64,000 bases of DNA from an uncultured archaeon (GCA_902385625.1 CABMGE010000027.1:19173-83172), one strand, 5' to 3'. Numbered from the stretch's first letter, positions 46,524 through 56,825 are shown. Numbers and translations: made by a program. Notes: a model not told the origin generated them from the letters alone.

Positions 46524-47345
46524 CTAACTTATCTGACCTTGTAAATATTTTCTTCTTTTTTCAAGTCTTTTTCTTTCTCTCTTTCTTATATGATCAGGAA
46601 TTCCAGGAGCATTATCAAGATCTTCTAGTTGCTTTCCAATCTGAGCAAGAGCCCTTACTGTCCCTTCGCGATCAGCATCTTTCCATTTCTGCTTATCAAA
46701 TGCTCTATGTATTGTACCATCTAAAAGCAAGAATACAAAGGCAATAAGCATTGTCCAAAAATAAACACTCCCGTAGGATTCAGCCTCAGTTGTAAGCCAT
46801 AACCCCAAGTAAATAACAATAAAAAATATCCATCCAATCTTTCTTACAGCAGAGTTATTTGAAACATTATGTAAGAAAAATAAATAAATTATAAATGGAA
46901 GTAGTCCTACAAGTGCAATTCCAAGTATTTGATATTGCATTAAAATAGTATTAAGCCATATAAAATTCAAATATCTTACAGCTAGAAGTGGAACAATTAT
47001 TGCTACAACTCCGAGAATTTTCTTTTGCTCATTAAAAATATCTATTTTTTTAAGGGACAAATAAACCATTGAAAGAATAAGTAAATAAATTAAAAACTTT
47101 TCAAAAAGTAGCATACCAGTATAATCATTTCCACCAAGTAGAGCCTGTAAAAAAGGTTCTGACCAATTAACAAAAAAATCAATCAACTGCTGGCTTCCTT
47201 GTCTTATAAATGAACTGCTTCCACCATAATTATTGTAAGATGGATAATATGGAGCAGCAGATATGTTTACTAGTGTTCCAAGGATAAATGCTACTAAAAA
47301 GAAACTTAAAAAACCCAGTACAAACACCAACTTTTTTCTATTCAT
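46524..47345 (-). CDS. Multi-TM membrane protein, paralogue family member 1
   Basis: LAVRYLNFIWLNTILMQYQILGIALVGLLPFIIYLFF aligns with the two neighbours; basic coiled-coil C-terminus. Confidence 0.8.
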   Translation of the reverse strand: MNRKKLVFVLGFLSFFLVAFILGTLVNISAAPYYPSYNNYGGSSSFIRQGSQQLIDFFVNWSEPFLQALLGGNDYTGMLLFEKFLIYLLILSMVYLSLKKIDIFNEQKKILGVVAIIVPLLAVRYLNFIWLNTILMQYQILGIALVGLLPFIIYLFFLHNVSNNSAVRKIGWIFFIVIYLGLWLTTEAESYGSVYFWTMLIAFVFLLLDGTIHRAFDKQKWKDADREGTVRALAQIGKQLEDLDNAPGIPDHIRKRERKRLEKRRKYLQGQIS

Positions 47346-47406
47346 AAAACATTCAAATAAAACAAGTTTATAAATATTTTCAATCTGAAATAAAATATAC
47401 GAAAAA

Positions 47407-48186
47407 TTATCTATTCAAAGCAACCATCTGTTTAGCAAGTCTTTTCTTTGTTGCAGCATGTTCTGCAGGAGTTATAGCTCCATTTGCAAGTAAATTATCA
47501 TTTCTAACCATTTTTTCAATAACTATTTGCCTTCCATCATCTCTTGCACTATATCTGTCTAGTTTCATTTTATAGAAAAACCTTTGAAGAGTTCCATCAA
47601 AAATAATCATTAATAAGCAAGCAAGTGCAGTTACAGGGTAAACATAAGTTGCATCTCCAAGATCATATCTTGTAAACCAAAGACCAATAAATATAACTCC
47701 AAAAAATATCCAAGCAACACTTCTTACTGTTTTATATTTTGGACCTTGCATACCAATATTGACAATAAAAAAATAAACAGCAAATGGAAGACCTGCAGAA
47801 ATTGTTACTCCAAGTGCCTCATAAGGAAGAAGCATAGTCATAAGCCATTGCGCATCTGACATATATTTTACTGCAAGAATTGAAACTGCAATACTAACAG
47901 TCCATAATACAACTACATACTCATAAAATATTTCAACTCGACTAAGTGCAAGCCATACAATTGATAAAATAATTATAAAGAAAAGAATCTTTGCAAAAAA
48001 ATAAGGAGAATCAGTAGTCTCTCCTATAATAGGAGTAATTATAGGACCAATAGCTGCAAGTCCTCCATCCATAAAAGTTTTAACTTTTTCACCAACAGAT
48101 GAAAATCCAGTCTCTGCAGAAACAGATCCTATTAAGAATGATGAAATTACGAGTGATATAAATAATAATGCTACACCTTTTTTCAT
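47407..48186 (-). CDS. Multi-TM membrane protein, paralogue family member 2
   Basis: LAVKYMSDAQWLMTMLLPYEALGVTISAGLPFAVYFF. Confidence 0.8.
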   Translation of the reverse strand: MKKGVALLFISLVISSFLIGSVSAETGFSSVGEKVKTFMDGGLAAIGPIITPIIGETTDSPYFFAKILFFIIILSIVWLALSRVEIFYEYVVVLWTVSIAVSILAVKYMSDAQWLMTMLLPYEALGVTISAGLPFAVYFFIVNIGMQGPKYKTVRSVAWIFFGVIFIGLWFTRYDLGDATYVYPVTALACLLMIIFDGTLQRFFYKMKLDRYSARDDGRQIVIEKMVRNDNLLANGAITPAEHAATKKRLAKQMVALNR

Positions 48187-48342
48187 AAATTATAAAGAAG
48201 TTAGTTATTTATAAATATTACTATAATTTTTTATATTTTTAAAAGTAAATTAATATCGATCATAACTTGCAAATATTTATCACTGATTTTGCATATCAAA
48301 ACATAAAGAAACATTTTTAAATACTCCATACATAAAACTAAT

Positions 48343-49173
48343 ATGAAAAGAGAGTTTAAAAAAAGAGCATTGGTCTTAAGTCTAGTTCTATTAGCATTAT
48401 ATATTAATTTAACACTAATTAGTGCAGCACCAAAAGATACAGTAGCAAATTTTGCAAGCTGGACATATGAGAATGTTAGTTTTTCAGGTGAGAGTTTTAG
48501 ATTTTATTCAGCTCAAATTCTAATGTTGATTTTAGTTTCATTGATTCTATTCGCAGTTTCTGATTTTATTCCATTCCTTGAAGGTGCAAGTGATTGGATA
48601 AGAATCTTAATTTCATTAATAATAGGTATATTATCTGTAATGTATCTTGGAAGAGAAGAAATTTATACAGCACTTATGAGCTATCAAGCACTTGGTATTA
48701 CCCTCACAACAATAATCCCATTAATAGTTCTTGCATCAATAACAATCAGATGGGATACAAGACATCCAGAGTATTCATGGGTACCAACAGTCTTGTGGGT
48801 TGCATATTTTGTTTCATTTATAATAAAATATTATGAAAGTTTCCTTGCTTGGTATGGCGGCATGCCTGATCCAAATGGAATAGGAACATTCGGATTATTA
48901 TTTATTGGACTTACTGGAGCAATTAGTATACTAATGTTAATTGCAGGTGGAAAAATTTCAAGAATGATATTTTTAAGAAGACTAAAAGGACTGATAACCA
49001 AAGGAGAATTAAATACAGAAACAGAAATAACAGGAAGAATTAACCAATTAAGGCAATATATTATTGCAACACCAGAACTAGCCGATGAATATGAAGCTAT
49101 AATAAAACAGTTGGAAAAAGCCAGGAAAAAAATAGGAAAAGAAGAAGGACTAGTTGGCGGAGCAGGAATATAA
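48343..49173 (+). CDS. Multi-TM membrane protein, paralogue family member 3
   Basis: LSVMYLGREEIYTALMSYQALGITLTTIIPLIVL; C-terminal helical tail. Confidence 0.8.
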   Translation: MKREFKKRALVLSLVLLALYINLTLISAAPKDTVANFASWTYENVSFSGESFRFYSAQILMLILVSLILFAVSDFIPFLEGASDWIRILISLIIGILSVMYLGREEIYTALMSYQALGITLTTIIPLIVLASITIRWDTRHPEYSWVPTVLWVAYFVSFIIKYYESFLAWYGGMPDPNGIGTFGLLFIGLTGAISILMLIAGGKISRMIFLRRLKGLITKGELNTETEITGRINQLRQYIIATPELADEYEAIIKQLEKARKKIGKEEGLVGGAGI

Positions 49174-49211
49174 ACACTAAATTTTAAAAACTCCTTCTTA
49201 TTAATTATTTT

Positions 49212-49928
49212 ATGAAAGCAAAAAAAGAAGTGTTATTATTTGGATTATTATTTTTATTATTGGGAGTATTCATTATAAATGCTGCAGATGAACCTTCTAT
49301 GCCGAGTATTCCGGTTATTGGAGGGCTAATGAATTCAAACGAGTCCTCAAGTCTTCCAGAAACATTTGAAAAATTTCAACAAGTTGCAAATAATCTTTCA
49401 GAAGAAGAATCAAGAAAAGCATATTTACAACAGGAATGGACAAAAATCCTTGCAGAAAATCCAGTTTTAGGGCCTGTTCTTTATTACACTGAAGGATTTT
49501 TTTCAATTACAGATCCTTTTTGGGAACTTGTATTAAAACAGAAATTCTCATGGTCCTGGTTATTTATCCTATCACTTGGAATGTGGATAATGCTAATATT
49601 TATTTTCTATTCAACAGCCGAGCCATTTACACAAGCAAACTTTTGGATCAACATTGTTATAGCATTCTGTATTGCCTGCCTTGTTGGACTATCAGGAGGA
49701 ATAAAAGAGGGAGTAAGTTTGTTAATTTCCCCACTTCAAAATATCTGGACAGTCTTGTTAGTAATCTTTATTTCATTTTGCATAATAATAATTTACAAGG
49801 GATTAATGAAGAATCTTAAGAAAGGCATGGAAGAAAAAGGCAAAAAAGATAGATCTGAAATAAGAGAAATGAAAGAAAATACACATGAAAAAATAATAGA
49901 TACAAAACTTAAGGCAGAAGGATTGTAA
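49212..49928 (+). CDS. Multi-TM membrane protein with charged C-terminal tail
   Basis: Signal/TM segments; GMEEKGKKDRSEIREMKENTHEKI. Confidence 0.75.
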   Translation: MKAKKEVLLFGLLFLLLGVFIINAADEPSMPSIPVIGGLMNSNESSSLPETFEKFQQVANNLSEEESRKAYLQQEWTKILAENPVLGPVLYYTEGFFSITDPFWELVLKQKFSWSWLFILSLGMWIMLIFIFYSTAEPFTQANFWINIVIAFCIACLVGLSGGIKEGVSLLISPLQNIWTVLLVIFISFCIIIIYKGLMKNLKKGMEEKGKKDRSEIREMKENTHEKIIDTKLKAEGL

Positions 49929-49940
49929 ATATTTATCTTA

Positions 49941-49964
49941 AATAAGTAAGCCCGAGTACTTATT
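49941..49964. terminator. Hairpin AATAAGTA-AGCCCGAG-TACTTATT between convergent genes
   Basis: Perfect 8-bp stem. Confidence 0.5.
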
Positions 49965-49986
49965 GTTTATTTTAGCAAAATTAATA

Positions 49987-51006
49987 TTAAAAAAGAGTTT
50001 TCTGTGCTTTTTGTTTTTCCAGTTCATCAAGTTTAGCAAGCTGACTATCGATTCTCTCTTCTGAAAACTCATATCTAAGTAAAATATCTTTAATCTTTTT
50101 CCGATCAACCTTTGGAAACTCTATTTTAATACTCAAATCAACATTTGGATTATCTATCTCAGAATAAATCTCTTCCCATTTAAAATCCATTATATATTTA
50201 TCGCTCTTGCTAAGTTCTTCAAATATCTTCTCTTTTGTCTTATGTTCTTTTACAAATTTCAAGCTTTTCTTTGGCCCAAGTCCCTTAACTCCTCCAGGAT
50301 TATAATCAGTACCGCATAAAATTCCAAGACAAATTAATTGCTCTTGATTAATTTCAAGTTCTGAAAGGACTTTTGAAAGTTCAATTACTTGTGGAAAAAC
50401 TTCACGATAACCTGAAATAGTTTTTCTCTTTCTGGCCATTGAAAGATTTTGTATAAGTTTTGGAGCACGAAACATTAAACAATCATAATCTTGAGAAGCA
50501 GCAGCATAAACTATGCCTTTCTCAGCCATATAACTTGCTTCTGCCTCGCCTTCTCCTGGAGCTTGAACAATTGCAATTCCCATGGCAGTCAATAATTCCT
50601 TGCTCTCCTTAATTTTTTGCTCATCAAGAGAAACATCTGCTCTGGAATATTTACCCATTGATTCAATATCTTCTCTTGCAAGAGCATCCTTATATTTTTC
50701 TTTCATTTCCTCTTTCATACCATTTCTAAGTTCACGAGTCTTATTTTTTAGTTCAGGAGCTTTTCCATCAAAAACATAAATTAGTTTTATTCCTTCATTA
50801 ATCATATTCATATTTCGATAAAATAAACCAGAGATATGGGAAGTAACATTTCCCTTAGAGTCCTTTAGAGGAGTTCCATCAGGCTGCCTAATAGTAGTAA
50901 GAAACTGATAAATTGCATTAAATGCATCAACTGCAATTACTTTTCCCTTCAAATCCTTAAACTGGATTTCTTTTTTTGTAATTATCTCTCCAATTTGTAA
51001 ACCCAT
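49987..51006 (-). CDS. fen: Flap endonuclease 1
   Basis: KVIAVDAFNAIYQFL, YVFDGKAPELK, APGEGEAEASYMA, ASQDYDCLMF, GTDYNPGGVKGLGPKK; terminal QKTLF PIP-box-like. Confidence 0.97.
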   Translation of the reverse strand: MGLQIGEIITKKEIQFKDLKGKVIAVDAFNAIYQFLTTIRQPDGTPLKDSKGNVTSHISGLFYRNMNMINEGIKLIYVFDGKAPELKNKTRELRNGMKEEMKEKYKDALAREDIESMGKYSRADVSLDEQKIKESKELLTAMGIAIVQAPGEGEAEASYMAEKGIVYAAASQDYDCLMFRAPKLIQNLSMARKRKTISGYREVFPQVIELSKVLSELEINQEQLICLGILCGTDYNPGGVKGLGPKKSLKFVKEHKTKEKIFEELSKSDKYIMDFKWEEIYSEIDNPNVDLSIKIEFPKVDRKKIKDILLRYEFSEERIDSQLAKLDELEKQKAQKTLF

Positions 51007-51042
51007 TAAAAAATTAATAAAGAAGGATTAATAAAATTATTG

Positions 51043-51444
51043 TTAATGTTTTTTCTTAAATTCAGATAGCACTCGTCTTGCTCTTTCAAGATAATTTCTT
51101 GAGTCTCCGCCATATTGTTCTGCAAGAAAACTTGCAACTTCAATTTCTTCAGCAGCCATTTTATTGTCTCCAGTTAAAAGAGTTCCATTTTCTTCCCTAT
51201 ATTCACTTGGAATTCTTAGTGCATAACTTTCTGCACCTCCAAAATCATTCCTAAGTGTTCCCATAACAAGCCTTGCCTTTTGAGGAATCTTTCTAAATAA
51301 ATAATTTCCAACAGCTCCAGCAGGAGTAGTTGCAACGCTTCCACCAATTTTATCAATCAAATTATATTCATGAACTCCAAGATCTTCTTTTGGCAAAGCT
51401 ATAACAAATCTTCCTTCAGTTCGGTCTTCTAATTTTTTTGCCAT
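51043..51444 (-). CDS. Hypothetical protein in FHA operon
   Basis: ORF adjacent to FHA genes. Confidence 0.7.
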   Translation of the reverse strand: MAKKLEDRTEGRFVIALPKEDLGVHEYNLIDKIGGSVATTPAGAVGNYLFRKIPQKARLVMGTLRNDFGGAESYALRIPSEYREENGTLLTGDNKMAAEEIEVASFLAEQYGGDSRNYLERARRVLSEFKKKH

Positions 51445-51445
51445 T

Positions 51446-51898
51446 TTATTGATTCCCCTTGGAATTATTTAAGGGTTTTGGTTCATAAGGAACTGTTTCA
51501 AGAATAGAACTAATTTTATCTACAAGATCTGGATCTCTTGAATTTTTATCAGTATGAAAAACTTGAAATCCATAACTCCCAAGACTCAGTATATCTCCAT
51601 TCTCAATTATAGTTCCAAGTGAAGACTCAACTCTCTCGCCATTAACATAAGTTCCATTTTTGCTACCATTATCAACAACATAAGGCTGGGAACTATCAAC
51701 ATAAATAGTACAATGATTTCTAGAAACATAAGATAAAAATCTATCTGCATAATCAGAGTCCTGATCAATTGTTTCTTCTTCAGCGCCGATTACAAGGTCT
51801 GCTGATTTGCCTCTACCAACTGTAACATTTCCAACTTCAGGAATTTCAATAACCTTTTCAGGATTTTCTCTTATTAAATCTACAAGATAAATTTTCAT
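51446..51898 (-). CDS. FHA-domain protein
   Basis: VTVGRGKSADLVIG...VSRNHCTIYV...VVDNGSKNGTYVNGERV. Confidence 0.92.
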   Translation of the reverse strand: MKIYLVDLIRENPEKVIEIPEVGNVTVGRGKSADLVIGAEEETIDQDSDYADRFLSYVSRNHCTIYVDSSQPYVVDNGSKNGTYVNGERVESSLGTIIENGDILSLGSYGFQVFHTDKNSRDPDLVDKISSILETVPYEPKPLNNSKGNQ

Positions 51899-52314
51899 TT
51901 TACCCTCGAATCCTCAAAAGCATTTGATAAAATACCCTTAAGACCTGAAAAAATATTATCAGATTCTTGTTTAACTACAACATCAAAATCGTAATGATCC
52001 TTTTCTGTAAGACCAAGTCCTAAAACATCTCCGTTTCCTAAAACAACTCCTTCTCCATTAATTTTTCTCCCATTAACATATGTGCCATTAGTACTAGTGT
52101 CATAAGCAAATAATCTGGAATTAATAACTGCAACCACTACATGATTTCTAGAAAGATTACTATCAAGTAAAGGAATACAAGTCCTAACTTCTAGTCTTTT
52201 ACGAGTTGAACCAGGATTTCTTCCAATAACAAGTTCATCACCATCTTGAACAAGTTCAGAATATTTCTTTCCATTAGCCCTATCTTTTAACATAAAATGA
52301 ATGTATTTTGCCAT
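51895..52314 (-). CDS. FHA-domain protein
   Basis: LVIGRNPG...NLSRNHVVVAV...YDTSTNGTYVNGRKI. Confidence 0.92.
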   Translation of the reverse strand: MAKYIHFMLKDRANGKKYSELVQDGDELVIGRNPGSTRKRLEVRTCIPLLDSNLSRNHVVVAVINSRLFAYDTSTNGTYVNGRKINGEGVVLGNGDVLGLGLTEKDHYDFDVVVKQESDNIFSGLKGILSNAFEDSRVK

Positions 52315-52471
52315 TTTTAATTGTTATATCACGAGTTTACTTCCTTATTGTATTATTCAATAGAACTATATAAATCTTTCTATAATGTAACTACTACGGG
52401 GTAACATCATATTAGATTTATGAACAGACATTTAAACTAATCTTTAAATATTCAGTTAACCTTTTTTTTAA

Positions 52472-54958
52472 ATGAATACATCAGTTAACTTCATTCCAAT
52501 TGATTATGATTATTTTGACTTTAATGGTAAAACTTACGCAAAAATAACAGGCAGAACAGATACAGGTAAAAAAACAGTCATAATTGATTCTTGCGATATC
52601 TATTTTTGGGCTGTTTTAAAAGAAAAAATTCCTGATAAAAAAATAAAGCAAATACAGGAAAAAATAGAAAAAATAAAAGTGGAAAAAGAAAACAGAACGT
52701 CTTACGTTATAAAAACAGAAGTCCATAATAAAAATTTTCTTGGAAAAGAAGTAAAAGCAATAAAAATATTTGTAACAAATCTAAAAGACGCTCATGCAAT
52801 TGCAGATCAAATGGGATTTAAAGAAATTGATAAAAGAAGGGAATATGACCTTAACTTTATTACAAAATACATTCTTGAAAGAAAATTAAAGCCCCTATTA
52901 AAATACAAAGTTTCAGGAGAAATTCTTAATAATACCAATGAGTTTGGTGGAATTGACCAAATCCTTGATGCAGACTTATGCATAAAAACCGAGAAAATAG
53001 AAGAACTAAAAGAACAAAGCAGTTTTAATCCAAAAATACTTGCTTATGATATAGAAACTGATGAATTTGAAATAGGAAAAGGACAAATCTTAATGATTTC
53101 GCTTGTAGGAGACAAATTCCGCAAGGTTTTGACCCACAAGGTCAAAAGTTCTAAACTTCCATTTGTAGAATGTTTTAAAGATGAAGAAGAAATGTTAAGG
53201 GCATTTATTAAAAATATAAAAGAATATAGTCCGGATATTTTAACAGGTTATTTTTCTGATGAATTTGATCTTCCATATTTAAGGGCAAGAGCAGAAAAGA
53301 ATAGAATTAAACTAAATATTGGGATTGATAACTCCCAGCCAATATTTTCAAGAGGTAGAATGCTCACTGGAAAAATTAAAGGAATTGTTCATATAGATAT
53401 GTTAAAGTTCATAAAAACAAATTACTCCCAATATCTAAATTCTGAAACCTTATCACTAAATGATGTAGCAAGCGAACTTTTAGGAGAAAAGAAAAAAGAC
53501 TGGATTCACAAACACTCATCAAAAATAAACCATGATGAATGGGAAGATTATCTAGACTACAATCTTCAGGATTCAATACTAACATACAAGCTTGCAGAAA
53601 AAGCCTGGCCAGATATGCAGGAATTTACAAGAATAATTCAAGAGCCATTATTTGACATAACAAGAGATGGTATGTCTGCACATGTTGAAAACTACATAAT
53701 ACATAACCTTGAAAAATATAATGAGATTATTGAAAAAAGACCAATGCATGATGAAATAGGAGAGCGAATTGAAAGGGAAAAATATGTCGGTGCATTTGTC
53801 TTTCAGCCAAAAGCAGGATTATATGAAAATATATGCTTTTTTGATTTTACATCTTACTGGCCTTCAATTATAGTTAGTTTTAATCTTTCCAGATCAACAC
53901 TATTATCTAAAAAAGAAAAAGATTCACTTGAAGTAGATATTTCAGGAAAAAAAGTATACTTTTCAAAGGAGCCAGGATTTTTTCCACTAATGCTTGGAGA
54001 GATTATTGAAAAAAGAAAACAATACAAAGGAGAATATAATAAAAATCCAAATCCAATAACAAAGGCAAGGTCTAATGCATTTAAACTTCTTGCAAATGCA
54101 AGCTATGGTTATCAAGGATTTTTCGGGGCAAGATATTATTGCCCAGAAGCCTCTGCATCAGCAACTGCAATATCAAGAGATTTTACAAAAAAAACAATTG
54201 ATCTTATTAATACCAAGGGTTATGAAGTCATTTACAGTGATACAGACTCAATAGCATTCAAATTAAACAAGCACACGCAAAAAGAGGCTCTTGTTCTTCT
54301 TGCAGAAATAAACAAAAATCTTCCTGGAATAATGGAACTTGATTTAGAAGACTTTTATAAAAGAGGAATCTGGGTTACAAAAAGAACAGGAGATTTCGGA
54401 GCCAAAAAGAAATATGCACTTATTGATGAAAAAAACAAGCTTAAAATAAGAGGATTTGAAACAGTAAGGAGAGATTGGTGCGAACTTGCAAGAGTTACTC
54501 AAAATATAGTTTTAGACCATATTTTAAAAGAAGGCAATGAAAAAAAAGCTCTCGAGTATACAAAAGAAATAATAAAAAAATTAAAAGAAAGAAAAATTCC
54601 ATTGCAGGAACTAATAATAAAAACCCAGTTAAAAAAACCAATTGAAGAATATAAGTCAGAAAGTCCGCATGTTACAGTTGCAAAGAGAATGAAAGAACTT
54701 GGAATGCCTGTAGACATTGGAATGTTAATGCAGTATTTTATTTGTGAACCTGAAGCAAAAAATAAAACAAAAGCAGGAAAAACAAAGGGACCAATAAGGG
54801 AAAGAGCAAGACTCGCAAGCGAACCTTGTGAATATGACCTTGAATATTATCTTAAAAATCAAATATTACCTGCAGTTGAAAATATCTTCGAAGTTTTCAA
54901 GATTAATACAAAAGAGCTCCTTGATGGAAAAAAGCAGATGAAATTAGGGGATTTTTAA
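52472..54958 (+). CDS. polB: Family B DNA polymerase
   Basis: Exo YDIETDEFE; DFTSYWPSIIVSFNLS; NASYGYQGF; YSDTDSIAF; TGDFGAKKKYAL. Confidence 0.97.
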   Translation: MNTSVNFIPIDYDYFDFNGKTYAKITGRTDTGKKTVIIDSCDIYFWAVLKEKIPDKKIKQIQEKIEKIKVEKENRTSYVIKTEVHNKNFLGKEVKAIKIFVTNLKDAHAIADQMGFKEIDKRREYDLNFITKYILERKLKPLLKYKVSGEILNNTNEFGGIDQILDADLCIKTEKIEELKEQSSFNPKILAYDIETDEFEIGKGQILMISLVGDKFRKVLTHKVKSSKLPFVECFKDEEEMLRAFIKNIKEYSPDILTGYFSDEFDLPYLRARAEKNRIKLNIGIDNSQPIFSRGRMLTGKIKGIVHIDMLKFIKTNYSQYLNSETLSLNDVASELLGEKKKDWIHKHSSKINHDEWEDYLDYNLQDSILTYKLAEKAWPDMQEFTRIIQEPLFDITRDGMSAHVENYIIHNLEKYNEIIEKRPMHDEIGERIEREKYVGAFVFQPKAGLYENICFFDFTSYWPSIIVSFNLSRSTLLSKKEKDSLEVDISGKKVYFSKEPGFFPLMLGEIIEKRKQYKGEYNKNPNPITKARSNAFKLLANASYGYQGFFGARYYCPEASASATAISRDFTKKTIDLINTKGYEVIYSDTDSIAFKLNKHTQKEALVLLAEINKNLPGIMELDLEDFYKRGIWVTKRTGDFGAKKKYALIDEKNKLKIRGFETVRRDWCELARVTQNIVLDHILKEGNEKKALEYTKEIIKKLKERKIPLQELIIKTQLKKPIEEYKSESPHVTVAKRMKELGMPVDIGMLMQYFICEPEAKNKTKAGKTKGPIRERARLASEPCEYDLEYYLKNQILPAVENIFEVFKINTKELLDGKKQMKLGDF

Positions 54959-54962
54959 ATAA

Positions 54963-55487
54963 CTATAACTTTCTAAATTTTAATTTTCCTGTTTGACCCA
55001 TTTCATTTCCTGAAGAAAATAAGAAATCTAAATTATGAGTATTAAAATAAATTTCTTTTAAAATATTTGGATCTAATTCTTTAACTTCGTCCATAGGGGT
55101 AATTCCCCGATTTAAGATAATTTGTAAATCATCTGCAGGCGTCCACATCATAGCAAATTGATATTGACCCAAATAACTTCCTTCAATATTATCTCTTCCC
55201 AAAATAGGATTCTCAGCCATAGCAGACCACATAACTGGAGCAATTCCAGAATTAAAGGGTACTAATTTTAAAAATGCAATAGAATCTTGTTCAGGAAAAT
55301 GTAATCCCAATAATAATTTATCTTTTCCATATCCAGGATTTTTTACATCAAGAGAACTATTAGAATCTCTAACCAAACCAGCTAATTTATTATCAGAAAA
55401 ATAAGAAATCTCTCCAACTTGAGAACCTTCTCTTCCATCTAAAACATAATTCCCTCTTAACTCATACCTTCCAATTACTTCAACCAT
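54963..55487 (-). CDS. Hypothetical protein (likely start MVEVIG at 55487)
   Basis: ORF, internal Met better placed. Confidence 0.65.
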   Translation of the reverse strand: MVEVIGRYELRGNYVLDGREGSQVGEISYFSDNKLAGLVRDSNSSLDVKNPGYGKDKLLLGLHFPEQDSIAFLKLVPFNSGIAPVMWSAMAENPILGRDNIEGSYLGQYQFAMMWTPADDLQIILNRGITPMDEVKELDPNILKEIYFNTHNLDFLFSSGNEMGQTGKLKFRKL

Positions 55488-55543
55488 ATTAAAGTAGTTA
55501 ATTAATATATTTTTAAACATTATCAAGAATTATAATATATAAT

Positions 55544-55747
55544 TCACTCTCCCCAAAAACTGACATGATATTCTCCTTTTTCAGTATCTTGATTGTATAA
55601 TATGAGGTCCATTGCATAATACATTGCATTTTTATTTTCCTTTAATCTTTCAATTAAAAGTATTAATTTAGAAAAATCAGAATTTCCAACTCTTCCAATT
55701 AGTTTTAAATTCATTTCATTTGCGCGATTTTTATTTATTTCTTTCAT
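55544..55747 (-). CDS. 67-aa orphan family, copy 1
   Basis: MNLKLIGRVGNSDFSKLILLIERLKE...YHVSFWGE; paralogous to 56613-56825 and 59320-59523. Confidence 0.8.
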   Translation of the reverse strand: MKEINKNRANEMNLKLIGRVGNSDFSKLILLIERLKENKNAMYYAMDLILYNQDTEKGEYHVSFWGE

Positions 55748-55846
55748 TAGCCAATCCTATTTATTTCCCAAGATGAGTTAATATAATAATTTTTTTATCA
55801 AATTTTAGATGAATTTACTTCATATAAAATTGCAATATTTTTTTTT

Positions 55847-55868
55847 AATTTATACCTGAGTATAAATT
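55847..55868 (-). terminator. Hairpin AATTTATAC-CTGA-GTATAAATT, 6 nt after the stop of the metallopeptidase gene
   Basis: Perfect 9-bp stem. Confidence 0.5.
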
Positions 55869-55874
55869 ATTTCT

Positions 55875-56405
55875 CTAAGCAGCCATACTATAATCTCTTC
55901 CAGAAAGTCTGTATCCAGTTTTAGATGCTGCAAAATCATCAGCCCTTTTCTCATTATAAATTCCCATAGAATGAGCAATCTCATGCCAATATACAAATTT
56001 CTCGACTTCAGGAGATAAATTATCTGCAATATAAATTGTATGAGTACTGGGGTCATAAAGTCCAAGTGCTTTCCATCCATAACCATGTGGAAGAGAAGAA
56101 GAATCAACATAATGCACCTTGGCATCACGACTTTTGCTGGATTTATTTCTCCCGCTGCTCTTTTCTTCGAGTTTTGAAATAGGAATATCTCTGTGATAAT
56201 TATCCCTTATGCTCTTTCCAAAACTTTCAAGTAATTCAATTATAGAGTCTCTTGAGTCAAAATCAATCTCTTTTCCTGCTTTTTCAAATAAATCATCAAA
56301 AAGATCCTTCCTATAGTCGTTTTCTAGAAAGCTTACTCTAGATTTATCCACACAGTTATAAGAAGTATGATTAAAATCATTTTCAACTCCATAAATTCTT
56401 TCCAA
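55875..56405 (-). CDS. ImmA/IrrE-like zinc metallopeptidase domain protein
   Basis: WHEIAHSMGIYNEKRADDFAASKTGY (HExxH ... ExxAxxFA). Confidence 0.7.
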   Translation of the reverse strand: MERIYGVENDFNHTSYNCVDKSRVSFLENDYRKDLFDDLFEKAGKEIDFDSRDSIIELLESFGKSIRDNYHRDIPISKLEEKSSGRNKSSKSRDAKVHYVDSSSLPHGYGWKALGLYDPSTHTIYIADNLSPEVEKFVYWHEIAHSMGIYNEKRADDFAASKTGYRLSGRDYSMAA

Positions 56406-56612
56406 AAGAAAACTACAATTTTGAAAAATGTCTAAAATAGGATCGCATTCACAAGTCCTTTCCCTTTTTTTCCTTGTTGTTTTACTAATCTTTTACTCCC
56501 AACACCTTATTCGAGAAAAAATAAAGTTTAAGATATTTAAATCTTAGTTTAAACTAAAAAGGGAATACAAAATAAGTAAAAAGAAAAAGCAGGAGGAAAA
56601 TGAGACTAAAGT

Positions 56613-56825
56613 TTAAGCGAGATCATTATCTCCCCAAAAGCTAACTGAAATTTCCCCATCATTCTCTTCGTTTAAAATTAACCTTTCAATCATATAATAC
56701 TTTACATTCTCTTTTTCACCAAATCTCTTAATTAAAAGTGTAACAAGTGAAAGATTATTTCCAATAACTCTTCCAATAAGTTTTAAATTCATTTCCTCTG
56801 CTTGTTCTAAATTTATTTCTTCCAT
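56613..56825 (-). CDS. 70-aa orphan family, copy 2 (start trimmed from 56894)
   Basis: MEEINLEQAEEMNLKLIGRVIGNNLSLVTLLIKRFGEKENVKYYMIERLILNEENDGEISVSFWGDNDLA. Confidence 0.8.
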   Translation of the reverse strand: MEEINLEQAEEMNLKLIGRVIGNNLSLVTLLIKRFGEKENVKYYMIERLILNEENDGEISVSFWGDNDLA

